From Tausonia pullulans (Eukaryota; Basidiomycota; Tremellomycetes; Cystofilobasidiales; Mrakiaceae), in NCBI GenBank assembly GCA_951802195.1, contig OX637638.1, positions 186,001 through 250,000 of the forward strand: DNA of 64,000 nucleotides. Direction: 5' to 3'. Below the pieces are notes generated by a model. That model did not search any database, was not told where the DNA came from, and saw only the letters and a program-made list of their open reading frames with translations. This document shows positions 32,812 to 44,400 of the stretch, piece by piece (positions within the stretch are counted from its first letter, which is position 1; the number at the start of each line of letters is the position of its first letter). Both the position numbers and the translations under genes were made by a program.

Positions 32812-33510
32812 GTTGGTCTGAGGGAGAAATAGCCGGTGGATCAGCAATCATTCGTCGACAGGAACGTGGCAGATCAAGAGACAGGAATGTCGACGTCGAC
32901 GTGTTTTCCACGCGGACGCCACCTCAGCCGAATGCAAGTCCTAGGGACTTCCACACTGGCTCCCAGCTGCCCACCCAGCCAAAGGCGGATTACAGCTTCT
33001 CGAATACTGCGAGCAAGGCATAGAGACATTGCACTGGGAAAGAAGCCAGCCTAAGACCAACCTCTTAGAGAGCGAGAGGTCAAGCAACTTGCGGCAGTTG
33101 GACTTCAGTATCCCTCACAGTCTCGCTTCGACAGACTGCGTGCTTCGAATCACCTCCGAGTCCAGATAGATAGAGAACAGTCGGCGTGGTCGTGGTTCGA
33201 GGCAGACAGGAAGTCGACAGAGCGGGGAAAGACGAGCGAGGCACCAACGGCGGTCTATGCGTCTCGCGGTTGTCAAGGGATCTGTAGTGAAGACCTGTTT
33301 CATTCGAGATAGCAGAATGGCACTATTCAGTGTGGAAGACTCCAGACTGGGCAGGGATAGGTATCCGGTGCATCTCTGCGATGCGCTCGATGTCCATGGC
33401 GGGGTCACGCGTTGTCACATCGAGAAGTAGTAGAGGGCAGCCGCCCGACTCACTCGTTCTTCTCCAACCACCACCGTCGCTTCACCACTCCCACTGCTCG
33501 TTTCAATCAG
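32812..33510. promoter_or_regulatory. Divergent promoter between the Nepro-like gene and ELF1
   Basis: About 0.7 kb between opposite-strand 5' ends. No coding exon with support. The last 60 bp before 33511 is CCA/CT-rich and looks like the ELF1 leader. Confidence 0.4.
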
Positions 33511-34607
33511 ATGTCAGCATTGAACGGTCTCAACCCTGCGCAGTAGGCTGCAAGGCTGACGAATCCAATCTCGCTTCCTGTCTCTCACTACACCCGCGTT
33601 TCCGCCGTTGCCGCTTCCCCCACTATGTCTTGTCACTGGAACAATCGCATCACCGAACTCTAGGGGAAAGCGCAAGAGTTCCAGCAAGCCGCAGACGGGC
33701 AAGAAGGGGCCGCCCCCTCTTGGTCAGTCCCCATTCGGCATGCATCCGCGCGCTCTCAGGCGAACGCGTCGAGGGTAGTCGAGTTGGCAAGTGCCAGAGT
33801 GGCATTTCGAAGGAATAGAACGCTGTGTAACAGTCATCGGTTTCCTTTCCCGATAAGTTACACCCAGACCAGCATCAACTCTGTCTGAGAGGGTGATGGT
33901 CCCGAACGACGTGACGCACCCTAGACGTCGGATGCGCGCCGTCGATCCTCAGATGGCACGGTCGGTTGTCCGAGAACCACCGAGAACCACATTGGCTGTG
34001 CCTCTCAGCCATCTTCAACTCGAGAGATGGAGGCGCTGTAGTTGTCTAGTGTACCCAGACAGGGCATATCGACTCATCCCGACGACCTCGCTCTGCGGTG
34101 TCTTGAACGACTAATTGACAGGCTTGCCTCTTCAGATACGGTCTTCAACTGTGTCTTTTGCAACGCCCCAAAGTCAATCAACATTGCCATGGACCGCAAG
34201 GAAAACATAGGCCACCTCCGCTGCAAGATCTGCGGCCAGCGGTTCTCCAGTGTCATTAATGGTGCGTCCAAATCGCGTTTGTGGCAAGAGTGGCGGGGCT
34301 TCGATGCTTACTGCCATCCCGTCTCATTTGGATTGTCACAGGTCTCTCGGACCCAATAGACGTCTACACCGAGTGGACAGATGCGTGCGAGGAGGCGGCG
34401 AAGCAGGCTCAACACGCCGAGCGGGAGGAACGCGCCGCAGCCGGGTCGGACGACGAGCGCGAGCGACCGCGTGGAGGCCGCGGAGGGGCACGTAGTGGCG
34501 GAAGGGACGGTTCGGAGAGTACGAGCCCGGAGCCCGTCAGAAAAAAAATGAAGCGGAGAGAGCTGGCGGCGGAGAGGGAGAGACTGAGCAGCGACGAGGA
34601 CGACTGA
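33511..34607 (+). CDS. ELF1: Transcription elongation factor Elf1 (ELOF1), start codon split by an intron
   Basis: Exons 33664-33722, 34136-34261 and 34342-34607 read GKRKSSSKPQTGKKGPPPL, then DTVFNCVFCNAPKSINIAMD, HLRCKICGQRFSSVING, LSDPIDVYTEWTDACEEAAK and an acidic/Arg-rich tail ending SSDEDD. The four cysteines (CVFC, CKIC) form the Elf1 zinc ribbon, which binds elongating RNA polymerase II. The exon at 33664 starts with G, one base before GGA-AAG. The family start MGKRK is restored only if the previous exon ends in AT. Candidates are AT at 33511-33512 (intron 33513-33663, 151 nt) or at 33625-33626 (37-nt intron). An alternative is an ATGGCGGG exon near 33400. The 413-nt intron 33723-34135 is long. 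The gene is convergent with SOG2. Confidence 0.85.
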
Positions 34608-34678
34608 AGGGATGCGTGTCTTCCTTGTTTCCTTTTCTCTTGTATGAATGGGATCCAACATGCAGAGCAGAGGGCGTT

Positions 34679-37600
34679 TCAATCGTCGTCTCTTTCACCT
34701 CCTCCATTCAGCTCATTTGCCCTCCTCCCAGCGTCCCCTCCAAATTCGAACCCGTTCCGCATCCCGCCGAACCCTCCGCCTCCGTCACCGCCAGTACCAC
34801 CCCTAGGCGTAGACTGCGCACTCACACTCGCAATGCTTCCGCCGCCGCCACCCGTCTTGCCGCGCCCCAAGTTGAACGGCCGCATCTCGCGCCTGACCGT
34901 CGTGCCCTCGAGGTTGCCGAGGACCTCCTCGGGCGGGCTTGGCTGGTGCTGGTGATGCGAGATGGACGAGGAGGCAGCTGTCGGTAGGGGGAACAATGAC
35001 ATGGAGGTGCCCGGGCGACCGTCGACGTAGACGTGGAGGAGGGAGGCGCTCTCGATAGCCTGTCGTGAGGAAGCCGTCGTCAGTGACGAGCGAGACGAAG
35101 GAAGGACCATAACTCACTAGCTTCGTCAGTCTCGCGAGCCCGCTCTTGGTGCTCTTCCTCAGCTCAGCTTCAGCCTTGTGCGGCGGAAGGCAGATAGTCC
35201 GAACGAGCGTGGCGATCTGCCGGACGCTCATGAAGAACTTGAGGGCCTCGTCGAAGAGCGTCTCCTGCCTTCGCGAGGCCGCCGAGTGAAGCGTCTGATG
35301 AAGCCGACGGGTAAGGGCATCGGCTTGCTGGAGCGTCGAGATGAGGTCAGGGATGCGTTTCGATGTCGGAGGTGCGCCGCCTTCGTCGAAGGACAACTTC
35401 TATGAAGAGAGGACGAAGAAGCAGGTGTTAGTGTCTTTGAGCACAAACGAGCCTCAGCAAGGGAGTGACTCACAGAAGCCCATCCCAGGTCCTGCTCAAG
35501 CAGCACCCAGACGCTAAGTGCGATCTCAACGCCATTCTCAATGTTGTCAAGAAGCTCCTCGTCCATTACCCTGCTGCTTCCTCCTGCTCCTCCGCCACCT
35601 GAAGACCCAACAACGTCGAGCAACGACGAAGATGGTCCGCCACCGCCGTCGAAATAACTTCGCTCTCTGCTCATTGACGGCGAGACGGGAGTGCCGACCG
35701 AAGAGCTGATGGACGACTGGGCCGAGTGACCTCCCGCTGGAGGATGGTACCGCACGAACGACGTCGTTTCGGGCGTCGTAGAGGAGGACTCGCCGGGTGT
35801 GCGGCCTATGGACGGTCCACTGCTGCCGCCAGGTGGAGGCAATTGGGTCTGGTGTGGTCGAGGCGAGAGGAAAGGCTGCTGCTGCTGCTGAGAGTCGGCG
35901 GAGGAGCCAGCTGGTACGGGAAAAGGGTCGCTCGCGGAGAAGGGCAATATATCGTAAGAGGTCGATACTGCTGGAGCCGGGGAGCTGGTCGTCGTCTGGA
36001 GCGTCGAGGGCGAGGCCATGAACGGGTCCCGAAGAGCCGACCGAAGGGGAGTCGATCTTCCACCTGGAGGGGAGGAGCATGACTTGCCGATCGGAATAAC
36101 GGGCGTCTCGAGGACGGCAGAGTCCTCCCTATGGTGGCCGTTAGGCTGAGGGGACGGCATTGGTGGGATGTGAGATCCGATTTGGACATCCTTGGTTGAG
36201 AACGACCCGGCATGGCGTCGGGACTTGGACCGCGCCGCTTGCGAGGGCGGGCCAGGTGTAGGTGCAGGCGTGCTGAATCCCGAGCCTGTGCCGCTCTGAG
36301 GTGGTGATGCAACCGAAGAGATGAGAAGGGACGACGGGAGGGGCGCGCCCATCCGGGAGACGATGGGACTGCCGTCCAGCCGAGCGGAGGAGGAAGCGGG
36401 TGAGTGCGACTCGGCCCGCTCTGGGATGGGCGAGATAGGAGTCCTCGATGATGTCGAGCTGGACATGATGTGGTGTTGCCGAGAAAGTGGGAGAGGCGGG
36501 GGGGGCGGGGTCCAGGACTGGGCCTGTGAACTAGATATCGACGAGGTCGACGAGGCAGCAGCTGTCTCCCGAAGGAGAGGTGCTACAGCCTCGATGATTG
36601 GTGCCATGGCCTTCCACGCGAATGCGACCTCGCCAATCGCACCGAAAAGAAGGAGCACAAGCGTCCTCGCGAACCGCACGTCGGCGAAACTCTGGTCGTT
36701 CACTGCTGCCGTCTTGGGCGCTGACATTTTGGTGTGCGCGGCAAAGACATCTACGACCTTACCAAACTTCTGAACGCCGTCTCGGCTGGCCTCGATGACG
36801 CCAATGATGATGGCCGGCGGGGGCATACTCGCACGTCGACTGACGGAGTCGAATCGATCGAGTGAGTCGATCATCCGGTCAGTGTATTCGCCTGCGTGGC
36901 CGAGGACAGATGCAAGTACGCCCGTGTAGCCGTTATCGATCGCTGCTGCAGAATGCTGACGGATAGCCTGCTCGACTTGGGAGAGGGCGAAGAGAAGGCC
37001 GCGGGCCGAGTCAACCAGAGCGAGAATGGACGGAGGGACGCTTTTAGGAATCGTCGAGCCCTGAAGGGTCGAGAGCCGCCGGAAGTAAGAGTCGCGTGAA
37101 CCCTCACGAGGATTGACCTCCAAGGTGGCCGACTCCTGCGGAGCGCACGATGCGTAGAAGGGCTGACGAGAAGCAGTGGCCGCCAGGGAAGGCGTCGAGC
37201 CCGTGATGGGCCGACGGAGAGTATCGTCCGACATCTTGCGGGAGACGGCTCTGCTAGACGCTTGCCTGAGAGCCGCCTCAGCGTCGATCATCTCCCCCGC
37301 CGATGGGACGCCTCGCATTACGTTTGGGGCTCCAGCGATCCGGCTCCTGCCGAGGCCACTCGCCTGTCGCTCCCCAATGATCTGCGCGTGCGGCTGCCGA
37401 AGGTCCGGGAGACTCTTTTTCGAGCTGAGAATTTGGCTCAGCCGCTGAGGCTGAATATTAGCTGAGGCGTTCCGGGAGTGCGAGCCTTGAAGGCGCCGCG
37501 CCGGAACTGGCTCGAGGGCCGAGGATGGTCCACCGGACGGTCCGACGGGAGACGGGATAGGATGTGTCTTGAGTCGTACCTCGACAGGTGACGGTGAGGG

Positions 37601-39287
37601 AGAAGGATAAAAACCTTCGCCGGCGGACTGGACGAAAGGCGGAAGGTCGATTGGTTCATAGGACGGGCGTTCGCCGTCCTCCTGGGCATCCTCGATGAGA
37701 GGGGCGGGTCGAAAGGAGACCGACGTCGAGGAAGCCGTCTGAGAAAGGGAGCGAGAGTGAGTTCGTAGGTGCCCGCCGCTGCCACTACCCCCGAGGCTGG
37801 TTTTGCGCTGGTGTCCGCTGGGCGGGCCGGTCGATGACGAGAGCGAGGCCGAGAGCTCGGAGGGGGAGTGGCCGACACTCGACTGCTGACTAAAACTGCG
37901 ATGGTGCCCTGGCCCCGGCGACATGGTGGAGTCTGCCGATAATGCAGGCCCCGTTGACCCTTGGCTGCTAGGGTTGCGTTGATGGCCAGGCCTCACTTGA
38001 GGCTGAGGACCTGTTGCGTTCGGCAGCTGACGCGAGCCCTGAGAAAGCTGGCGAACATGGCCAGGCCTCGTCGACGGAGAGATCGAGTCGGCTGATCGTG
38101 AGACCCCGAGGGGGACGGCAGTTGCTGGTGACGAGCTCTGGGCGGCGGCAGTGTCTCGTCCGACCAGGTCATCCTGGCTTCGAAGCCACTCGCGCAAATA
38201 CGCGATCCAGGCTTTCTCATTAGCGTCATCGTTGTCCGAGACCTTGGGGCGGGCCATGACCTCTCGGGGCTGTGTGAGGCGTGGGTGGCTGGCGAGTAAG
38301 CGTGGTAATCCTAGAAGAGGTTGAGTCTGACATGCAGACTCACGGGCCACTCTAGGGGGTTCTGGTCGATCTTGAAGACCTTTAGGTCCTTGAATTCGGC
38401 CATGTAAGTTGGGAGTGTCTTGATGCGATTCTGAGAAAGGGAGAGAACCTGGTGAGAGCAAGAGAAGGGGTCAAGATCGGTCTCCTGCGCTGAGGCGGAT
38501 CACAGTGGGCGACTGACCCTGAGATAAGCGAGACGACCAGGTCGATCAGGCATCTTTCGGATCTTGTTGCGAGAGATGTCCAAAATCTCGAGCGATTGGA
38601 GCTGTCCGAGCTGTTGGCGCGTGGCGGGTGGACCTGGTGAGCAAGGTTGGGGGGGAAGGCCACAGAGAGCGAGACGTACCACGGCCGGGATCTCGCGGAA
38701 ATCATTACCCTTAAGATTAAGGTATCTCAGGCGGGTAAGGATGATAAAGGACGACGGGAGTATGGTGAGGGAGTTGTGAGAAAGGGCCAGCCTGGGTGTC
38801 CATAAAGATGCGCGCGTCAGTGGGTCTCAGTCTGACGTTTTCGACGACTGTCTTGGCCTCGCGTGTCCCTCAGACAGCCAAGTCTGAAGCTGGTCCTTCA
38901 TGAGACAGTCACTTAGCGAGGATCTGTGTCCAGGGTCCCTCAGCTCAGACTTGAGAAAGGGAAGCAGCTGACGGCACGTCGGGTCCTCTTGCGCTGAACG
39001 ATCCAAGCGTCGTCGTTGACCTGCCCCCTCCCCTCCCCACCTCGTCCCACCCTGGCCTGGTTGGATTAATGCACTCACCTTCTCACACCTCTCCCGTTCG
39101 TCCCACTTGCGAGGCCCTCGAGCCCATCCTCGCCGACTTCTGTTAAGTTAGAGCGCGAAAAGTCGAGCGTGTCGCCCCCGTCGCGTGAGGTTTCGGCCGC
39201 GCTTGCGAGGAGCGCAGGGGTGATGCGCGTATGCGAGGGCGCCGACAAAGCCGGAGCCGGGCCGGCCGCAGATGAGGGCGAGGCCAT
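34679..39287 (-). CDS. SOG2: RAM signalling network protein Sog2 (leucine-rich repeats + SOG2 domain)
   Basis: Reads leftward from ATG 39287 (MASPSSAAGPAPALSAPSHT) to TGA 34679-34681, roughly 1,300 residues. The N-terminal exons encode leucine-rich repeats: DTLDFSRSNLTEVGEDGLEG, LALSHNSLTILPSSFIILTR, LRYLNLKGNDFREIPAV, LEILDISRNKIRKMP and VLSLSQNRIKTLPTYMAEFK. One very long exon then holds a Ser/Pro-rich disordered region and the SOG2 domain: YFRRLSTLQGSTIPKSVPPS, LVDSARGLLFALSQVEQAIR, SFADVRFARTLVLLLFGAIG, FAWKAMAPIIEAVAPLLRE. The C-terminus has IPDLISTLQQADALTRRLHQ. Sog2 works with the Mor2/Tao3 and Cbk1 kinase module in cell polarity and separation. SxxS-rich stretches could be kinase targets (inference). 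Confidence 0.92.
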
Positions 39288-39952
39288 GGGCGTGCGACTG
39301 CCGATGACTGAAGTAAAAGAAGGCTAAGGATGGGCTGTGTGATTACAACTTTGAGAGTGAGAAGGCTGATTGGCGGTGGTTGGGGGTCTGAGGGCATGCT
39401 AATGCTCGCTCGTCCCCGCCGCCGCATAGTGGCTCACCGGCCCGGCGGAGGTGGCTCCTTGACGACCGACTGAAGCGAGCTCGTTCACGCTACATCTATT
39501 TGAACAGAGGGGAAACAGTAGTCCATATACTGCGAGGCTCTCGATCTGCAAGGTATAAAGATGAATCGAACGTCCAGGTCCAACCTGGTCAATGAATGAA
39601 GTGTGCTGGCCAGTTTCCCAATGTGTCACTACACTGTACATCGCCCGGTCAAGATCAAGATTCCGAGACTGAATGCCTCTCCAAGTCCATAATCTGAGAG
39701 GATGAGGGAAGCCTGGACAAATGTGAGTTTACTTTGAGTTCTTGTCAGATCTGCAGGATGTCACACGCCACCGCGCCATCGCATGTCCTTCAACGTCTAG
39801 AACTGGGGGCCTCCAGCGACCCAGGACGGAGGCGCAGATAATGTACAGCAAAAAATGGCGAGTCCAAGAACATAATTTCACCATTTAGTCGAAGTTGTAC
39901 ATCTATTGGACACAATGAGCCAAGTAACAGGTCGGGAAAACAAAATGTAATA
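39288..39952. other. Intergenic region upstream of SOG2
   Basis: The SOG2 promoter side, then more AT-rich sequence leading to the tRNA gene. No coding exon recognised. Confidence 0.4.
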
Positions 39953-40051
39953 CTCTCTGGCGGGGAGTCGAACCCCGGTCTCCCGCGGACAATTGCTCAC
40001 ATAGATAAGCTGATTGACAGGCGGACATCTTAGCCGTTGGACCACCAAAGA
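39953..40051 (-). tRNA. tRNA-Asp (anticodon GTC) with 27-nt intron
   Basis: On the minus strand TCTTTGG pairs with CCAGAGA (one T-G wobble) as the acceptor stem. The D arm has GTCC..GGCTAAGAT. The anticodon stem TCCGC/GCGGG encloses loop CTGTCAC with anticodon GTC. The T arm is CGGGG-TTCGACT-CCCCG, and the discriminator is G. An intron of 27 nt (39988-40014) interrupts after the base 3' to the anticodon, the canonical site for eukaryotic nuclear tRNA introns. Exonic length is 72 nt. A TTTT-like run lies downstream (minus). Confidence 0.92.
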
Positions 40052-40116
40052 CTTTGATGAATGAACAAGAAAATATAATTTATATATGTGTGATAATTTT
40101 ATTACCACGGATTAAC

Positions 40117-40430
40117 AACCACCATCCCGGTGGTTCGACCAACCCCCTTCCCCCTCCCACGGCGCCCATCACGCCGTCCGGCCTTATCACCATCCCGGTG
40201 GTTCGACCAACCCTCTTCCGGCCAACCACCATCCCGGTGGTTCGACCAACCCCCTTCCGGCCAACCACCATCCCGGTGGTTCGACCAACCCCCCCCTCTC
40301 ACGGCGCCCATCACGCCGTCCGGCCAACCATCCCCAGTGGTTCGACCAACCCCCTTCCGGCCAACCATCCCCAGTGGTTCGGCCAACCCTCTTCCCACGG
40401 CGCCTCGCCCGACGTCCTCGCGCTCGGTCA
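40117..40430. repeat. Hairpin minisatellite block A
   Basis: Several imperfect tandem copies of a roughly 38-bp unit built on AACCACCATCCCGGTGGTT and CGACCAACCCCCTTCCGGCC. Each full unit holds a 7-bp inverted repeat (AACCACC/GGTGGTT, 5-nt loop). Interspersed is GGCGCCCATCACGCCGTCCG. The block starts about 65 bp from the tRNA gene and ends in CGCTCGGTCATGTCCGCTCT. Confidence 0.9.
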
Positions 40431-40622
40431 TGTCCGCTCTCCCTCTATCTAGCTACAACTCGCTATCTCTCATAGGGTTACCTCGTTCTCCACGTATAAC
40501 TCATGACTTAAATACAAAAAATAACTTTCATTTTCGCTTTCCTTCTATCTAGCTACGAATCATCATCTCTCATAGAGTTACCTCATTCTCTACGTATAAC
40601 TCATGACTTAAATACAAAAAAC
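40431..40622. repeat. Repeat block B, two AT-richer copies
   Basis: Two imperfect copies of a roughly 80-bp unit containing CTATCTAGCTAC, ATCTCTCATAG, GTTACCTC and ACGTATAACTCATGACTTAA, followed by an A run. Copy starts are near 40443 and 40543. A third copy lies at about 40769-40840. Confidence 0.85.
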
Positions 40623-40840
40623 TAACCACCATCCCCGGTGGTTCGACCAACCCCCCCCTCTCACGGCGCCCATCACGCCGTCCGGCCAACCATCCCCAGT
40701 GGTTCGGCCAACCCTCTTCCCACGGCGCCTCGCCCGACGTTCTCGCGCTCGGTCATGTCCGCTCTCCATCTATCTAGCTGCCACTCGCTATCGCTCATAT
40801 GGTTACGCCGTCTTCTACGTATAAGTCATGATTTGGATAA
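40623..40840. repeat. Second composite copy of block A plus block B
   Basis: Repeats the 3' part of block A (AACCACCATCCCCGGTGGTT, CACGGCGCCCATCACGCCG, GGCGCCTCGCCCGACGT, GCTCGGTCATGTCCGCTCT) and then a diverged block B copy. The order A then B is kept, so a larger A+B unit has been duplicated with internal loss of one hairpin unit. Confidence 0.85.
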
Positions 40841-41411
40841 AGAAAAAAACACCTCCCAGGGCTGGGCAGGTCTCTGTCTCCCTACTCACCGAGACTTTTT
40901 TCCTTTCCCCCTTCTCGTTGTCCTGTAGGATCATCATGTCCCCCACTCTTGGTCTATGACTTGAATTCTAATAAATTAATAGATTCGTGAGCATGGCAGT
41001 CTCGGCTTCACCTCGCTCATTTGACCGCCTTCGTCCTGTTCTTTTCCACTCCCCTCTCCGCAATGTCTATGGTCTTTATGATACTAAATCGCGGGAGATT
41101 CGACCATTGGGATACAAAAATAGAGGTGGGGTAGAGAGACTGCCGCTCCGTCCGTAGTTGCACCGTTTCAGAATCCTGCAGCTTAGATACCAACGTAGGC
41201 ACCAATCGCTCTTCATTCGGCTTGGATTGCTTCATATGTAAGCTCGGGGTCTCACATGAAAAATACAAGATGGGCTCATCGCGTGTTACGGTAAGCGCAG
41301 GCAGGCGTGCGCACAGATCAAGTCGAAACATGTCATACTGTCATCGCGTCATGAAAAAGAAGAAATAAAAATTCAACAATTGCCAAGCTTCAGCAGTTGG
41401 AGCCCACTTCA
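40841..41411. other. AT-richer intergenic sequence downstream of the FBH1-like gene
   Basis: A minus-strand open frame of 104 codons (about 41017-41331) shows no recognisable motif and is not called. Base composition is more AT-rich than the flanking genes, as in the adjacent repeat block. Confidence 0.4.
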
Positions 41412-44400
41412 TCAACCCTTCCCCTTCTCCGCTCGAGCTTCCTTCTGCATCCTCTCCGCTTCCTGAATCGCTCGCTCCGTGAACCCCATCGCCCGCACCT
41501 CCGCCAGAACCCTCGCATTAACAAGCTTAGTCCTCGTGACATCTTCATCCTTGCCTCCGCCCCCCTCTTCACTCTGCCGCAGGTCCTCCTCCATCTCAAA
41601 GCCTGCCCAGCTCGTCGAGGCGTTAATGAACGGCTGGCCACGAGCACGCCGAAGGGTACCGGCGTTGGTCTTGGTCTTGACGGCTGAGACGAGGGTCTGC
41701 CACTCGGCGCAGCCGCCGCTACCCCCCCGGGAGGCGATGAGGGCAGAATGCGTTCGAGCGAAAGTGAAGAGCGCTGGGGAGGGGGATTGACCTGCGCAGG
41801 CGAGGCATGAGGGGAACTCGTTCGGGAAGTTCTCACTTGCCGCCGTTGATTCCAACGAGGGGAGAAGAGGCTTCTCTTCCGGTGTGGAGGAGAGAATCGT
41901 GTCGTCTTCGTCGTCTGCGGATGTAGGGCGCGCGGGGGGCGAGGAGGACAAGAGGTCGATGGTAGAGGAGGGGCTTGGCGGGAGGAAAACGGTCGGACGA
42001 GGCGGCGGAAGAGGCGTGGCAGGGGGGTCGGATGGGACGGATGCGGCGGAGGTGGAGCTGGGTTGAATTTTGTTACTCGGTTTGTCGCGTGAGGAGCAGA
42101 CAGGGGGGGTGTAATAGGGGAAGCTTGGCTGGTAGGCGACATGGATCTGGACCACCTTGCGACAAAGTCGGCACGTTGCCGGTGACCGTTGGAGAACGAA
42201 GCTAGGGAGCAGAGGCATCAGTATCATCATCGCCGCATTCACGACTACGGTCGAAAGAGAGGACACACTTGTGGTAGCCACGCTCGAGTGCCGACAAATA
42301 AAGGAGGCTGTCGTTGAGGATGAGCTGAGTCTCGGCTCGCGTGAGCGCGACGTAGATGAGGTTGAGGTCCTCGCTGAGTCGATTTGTCATGAGCACGGTC
42401 CGAAGATCGAAAAGATCGGCGAAGTCGTCGGCCAGGGCGATCTGGCAAAGTTGACAGGTCAATCAGCATTGAACGACGCCGGGATGAGTGATTGCCTTCG
42501 AGATGGCATACGTACGTTGGAGAACTCAAGTCCTTTAAGCTGCGCGAATAGTCCGGAGCGGATCATCAGGGCAAGCAGAGGATAGATAACGCAAGATGAC
42601 CGAGAACGCACCTGGTGTGTGATCCCTAGCCGGATATCGGCGGTGCCATCATCAAGTACGATTGAACCTCTCGCCCGGTCCAGCCGATCCCTAAAGCCTG
42701 GGTCGTGTAGCATGCCGTCCATTTCAACGAGTCCCGCAAGCTCAAAGTCAACGTCTTCCCCAGCTTCCTCGACAGCCGCCTCGAGGTCGTCCCATGAACG
42801 AAACTCGAAAAGCTTGGGCGAGCGCCGTTCGATGCGCGTGCGGCCCAGGGCGAGATCATGCGCATGGTAGTAAATCTATGGGCACCAGATCAGTGGAGAC
42901 CTCTAGGAGACAACGCATGAGAAGACCCACATTGAGGAAGGTGTCGGGCGTTGTCGAGGTATTGACCTTCAAGCAAACGCGCGGAGGGTCGACGCCAGAC
43001 GAGAGCGCTTCAGGCGAGATTGTGATATCAAACAGGCTTAGGACCAGTTCTATGGTTGGAAGTTCAGCTGTAAGGTGAGGGAGCGAAGGGAGAAGAGAGA
43101 AAGGAGACGGACGCTTGTTGGACCTGTAGATAACTGTCCACGGTTCCCCACTTCTCGCGAGCGACAGCAGTGAGAGCCCGGATCGGCTTAGCGACCGATA
43201 GACCGTTCCTACTGATGAGTTGCCCTTGAGGTCCTCCTTCTCCCACTTGATTTGGAGGACGGTGTTAGCGACATTGGCGATGCTCGCTCCGAAGCGGAAG
43301 GAGTTCGTCAGGGCGAGGACTGGATCGGACTCAAGGTTGAGCCACGAATTTCGGCCGCCTTTGAACCTGTAGACCAATGGAGCCGATCAAGCTGGGAGAA
43401 CGGAGGAAAGCGGAGAGGGATCGATTGAGACAAACCCGTAGATAGCCTGGTGCTGATCGCCGACGAGGACGACACGAGAGGCTTTACGAGAGCGAAGAAG
43501 AATATCGAGGTCCGCAGGGCTCATATCCTTGGCAAGAACAGCGGCATCTCAGAGTCAGCCATATGTTCGAGATCAACAACAGACAAAGCATTCTTGCACC
43601 TGAACCTCATCGACCTGCATGGTGTTCGCAAGTTAGCGTAGCTCACATTTTCGAGGCGGGCGGTCACCACGCACCAGGATGACATCAAAGCTCCGGATCT
43701 GAAATTCGGGGTCAAGCTGGCAGAGCTTGATCTGGGCCGATGAGAGACATGGGATGGTGACATCACCAAAATCCGATACCCGCCGCCAGAGACTCTGCAT
43801 CCACCGGAGCAGGTCCGCCGGGGGCACCGTCGCTTTGTTAGGCGCCTGCCAGCAGACGTGGAACAGCGTCGGCTCCGGATCTGTCGAGGCTAGGAACCGG
43901 TCGAGACTCTTCATGACGCGCTTGGCTGAGGATTGGAATAAGCCAAGCAGCGCGATCAGTCTACAGGCAAGCTCAGACCGGCATTGGCCGAGCACGCACC
44001 GAGCGATCTTGCGCTCAGCCTAGCTGGATTACGAGCATTTGACCCTGGCTCTGGAACTAGATATGTCCCGTCGCTCAGCCCCAGCGCCAGCGCTACGTCA
44101 GCTGGCCTTAGATCGCGCAGGAAGCCCTTATCATTTGAGGTCTTTGCATCGAGCTTCCGGCGGCCCTCGCGGTCACTGAGATGGAACCAGGCCAGCGAGT
44201 TGATCGTCTGAGCGTGGACGCCTGGGGAGGAGCCTGAGCGGAACGTGCTCTGAGCTTCCGCAGAGAGAATCTTGTCCTCCATCTCCTCGCGAAGGCGACG
44301 ATTGAAGCAGACGTAGAGGACGCGGAGCCAAGGGTGGGAGTGTTGTTTCGCCTTGATAAACTGTACGTTTCCGCAGGCAACCGGCAAATCAGTTGGGTAA

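Noticed and set aside
40117-40840. Repeat array considered as a CRISPR
   Set aside because: The genome is eukaryotic, the repeats are contiguous without unique spacers, and there are no cas genes.
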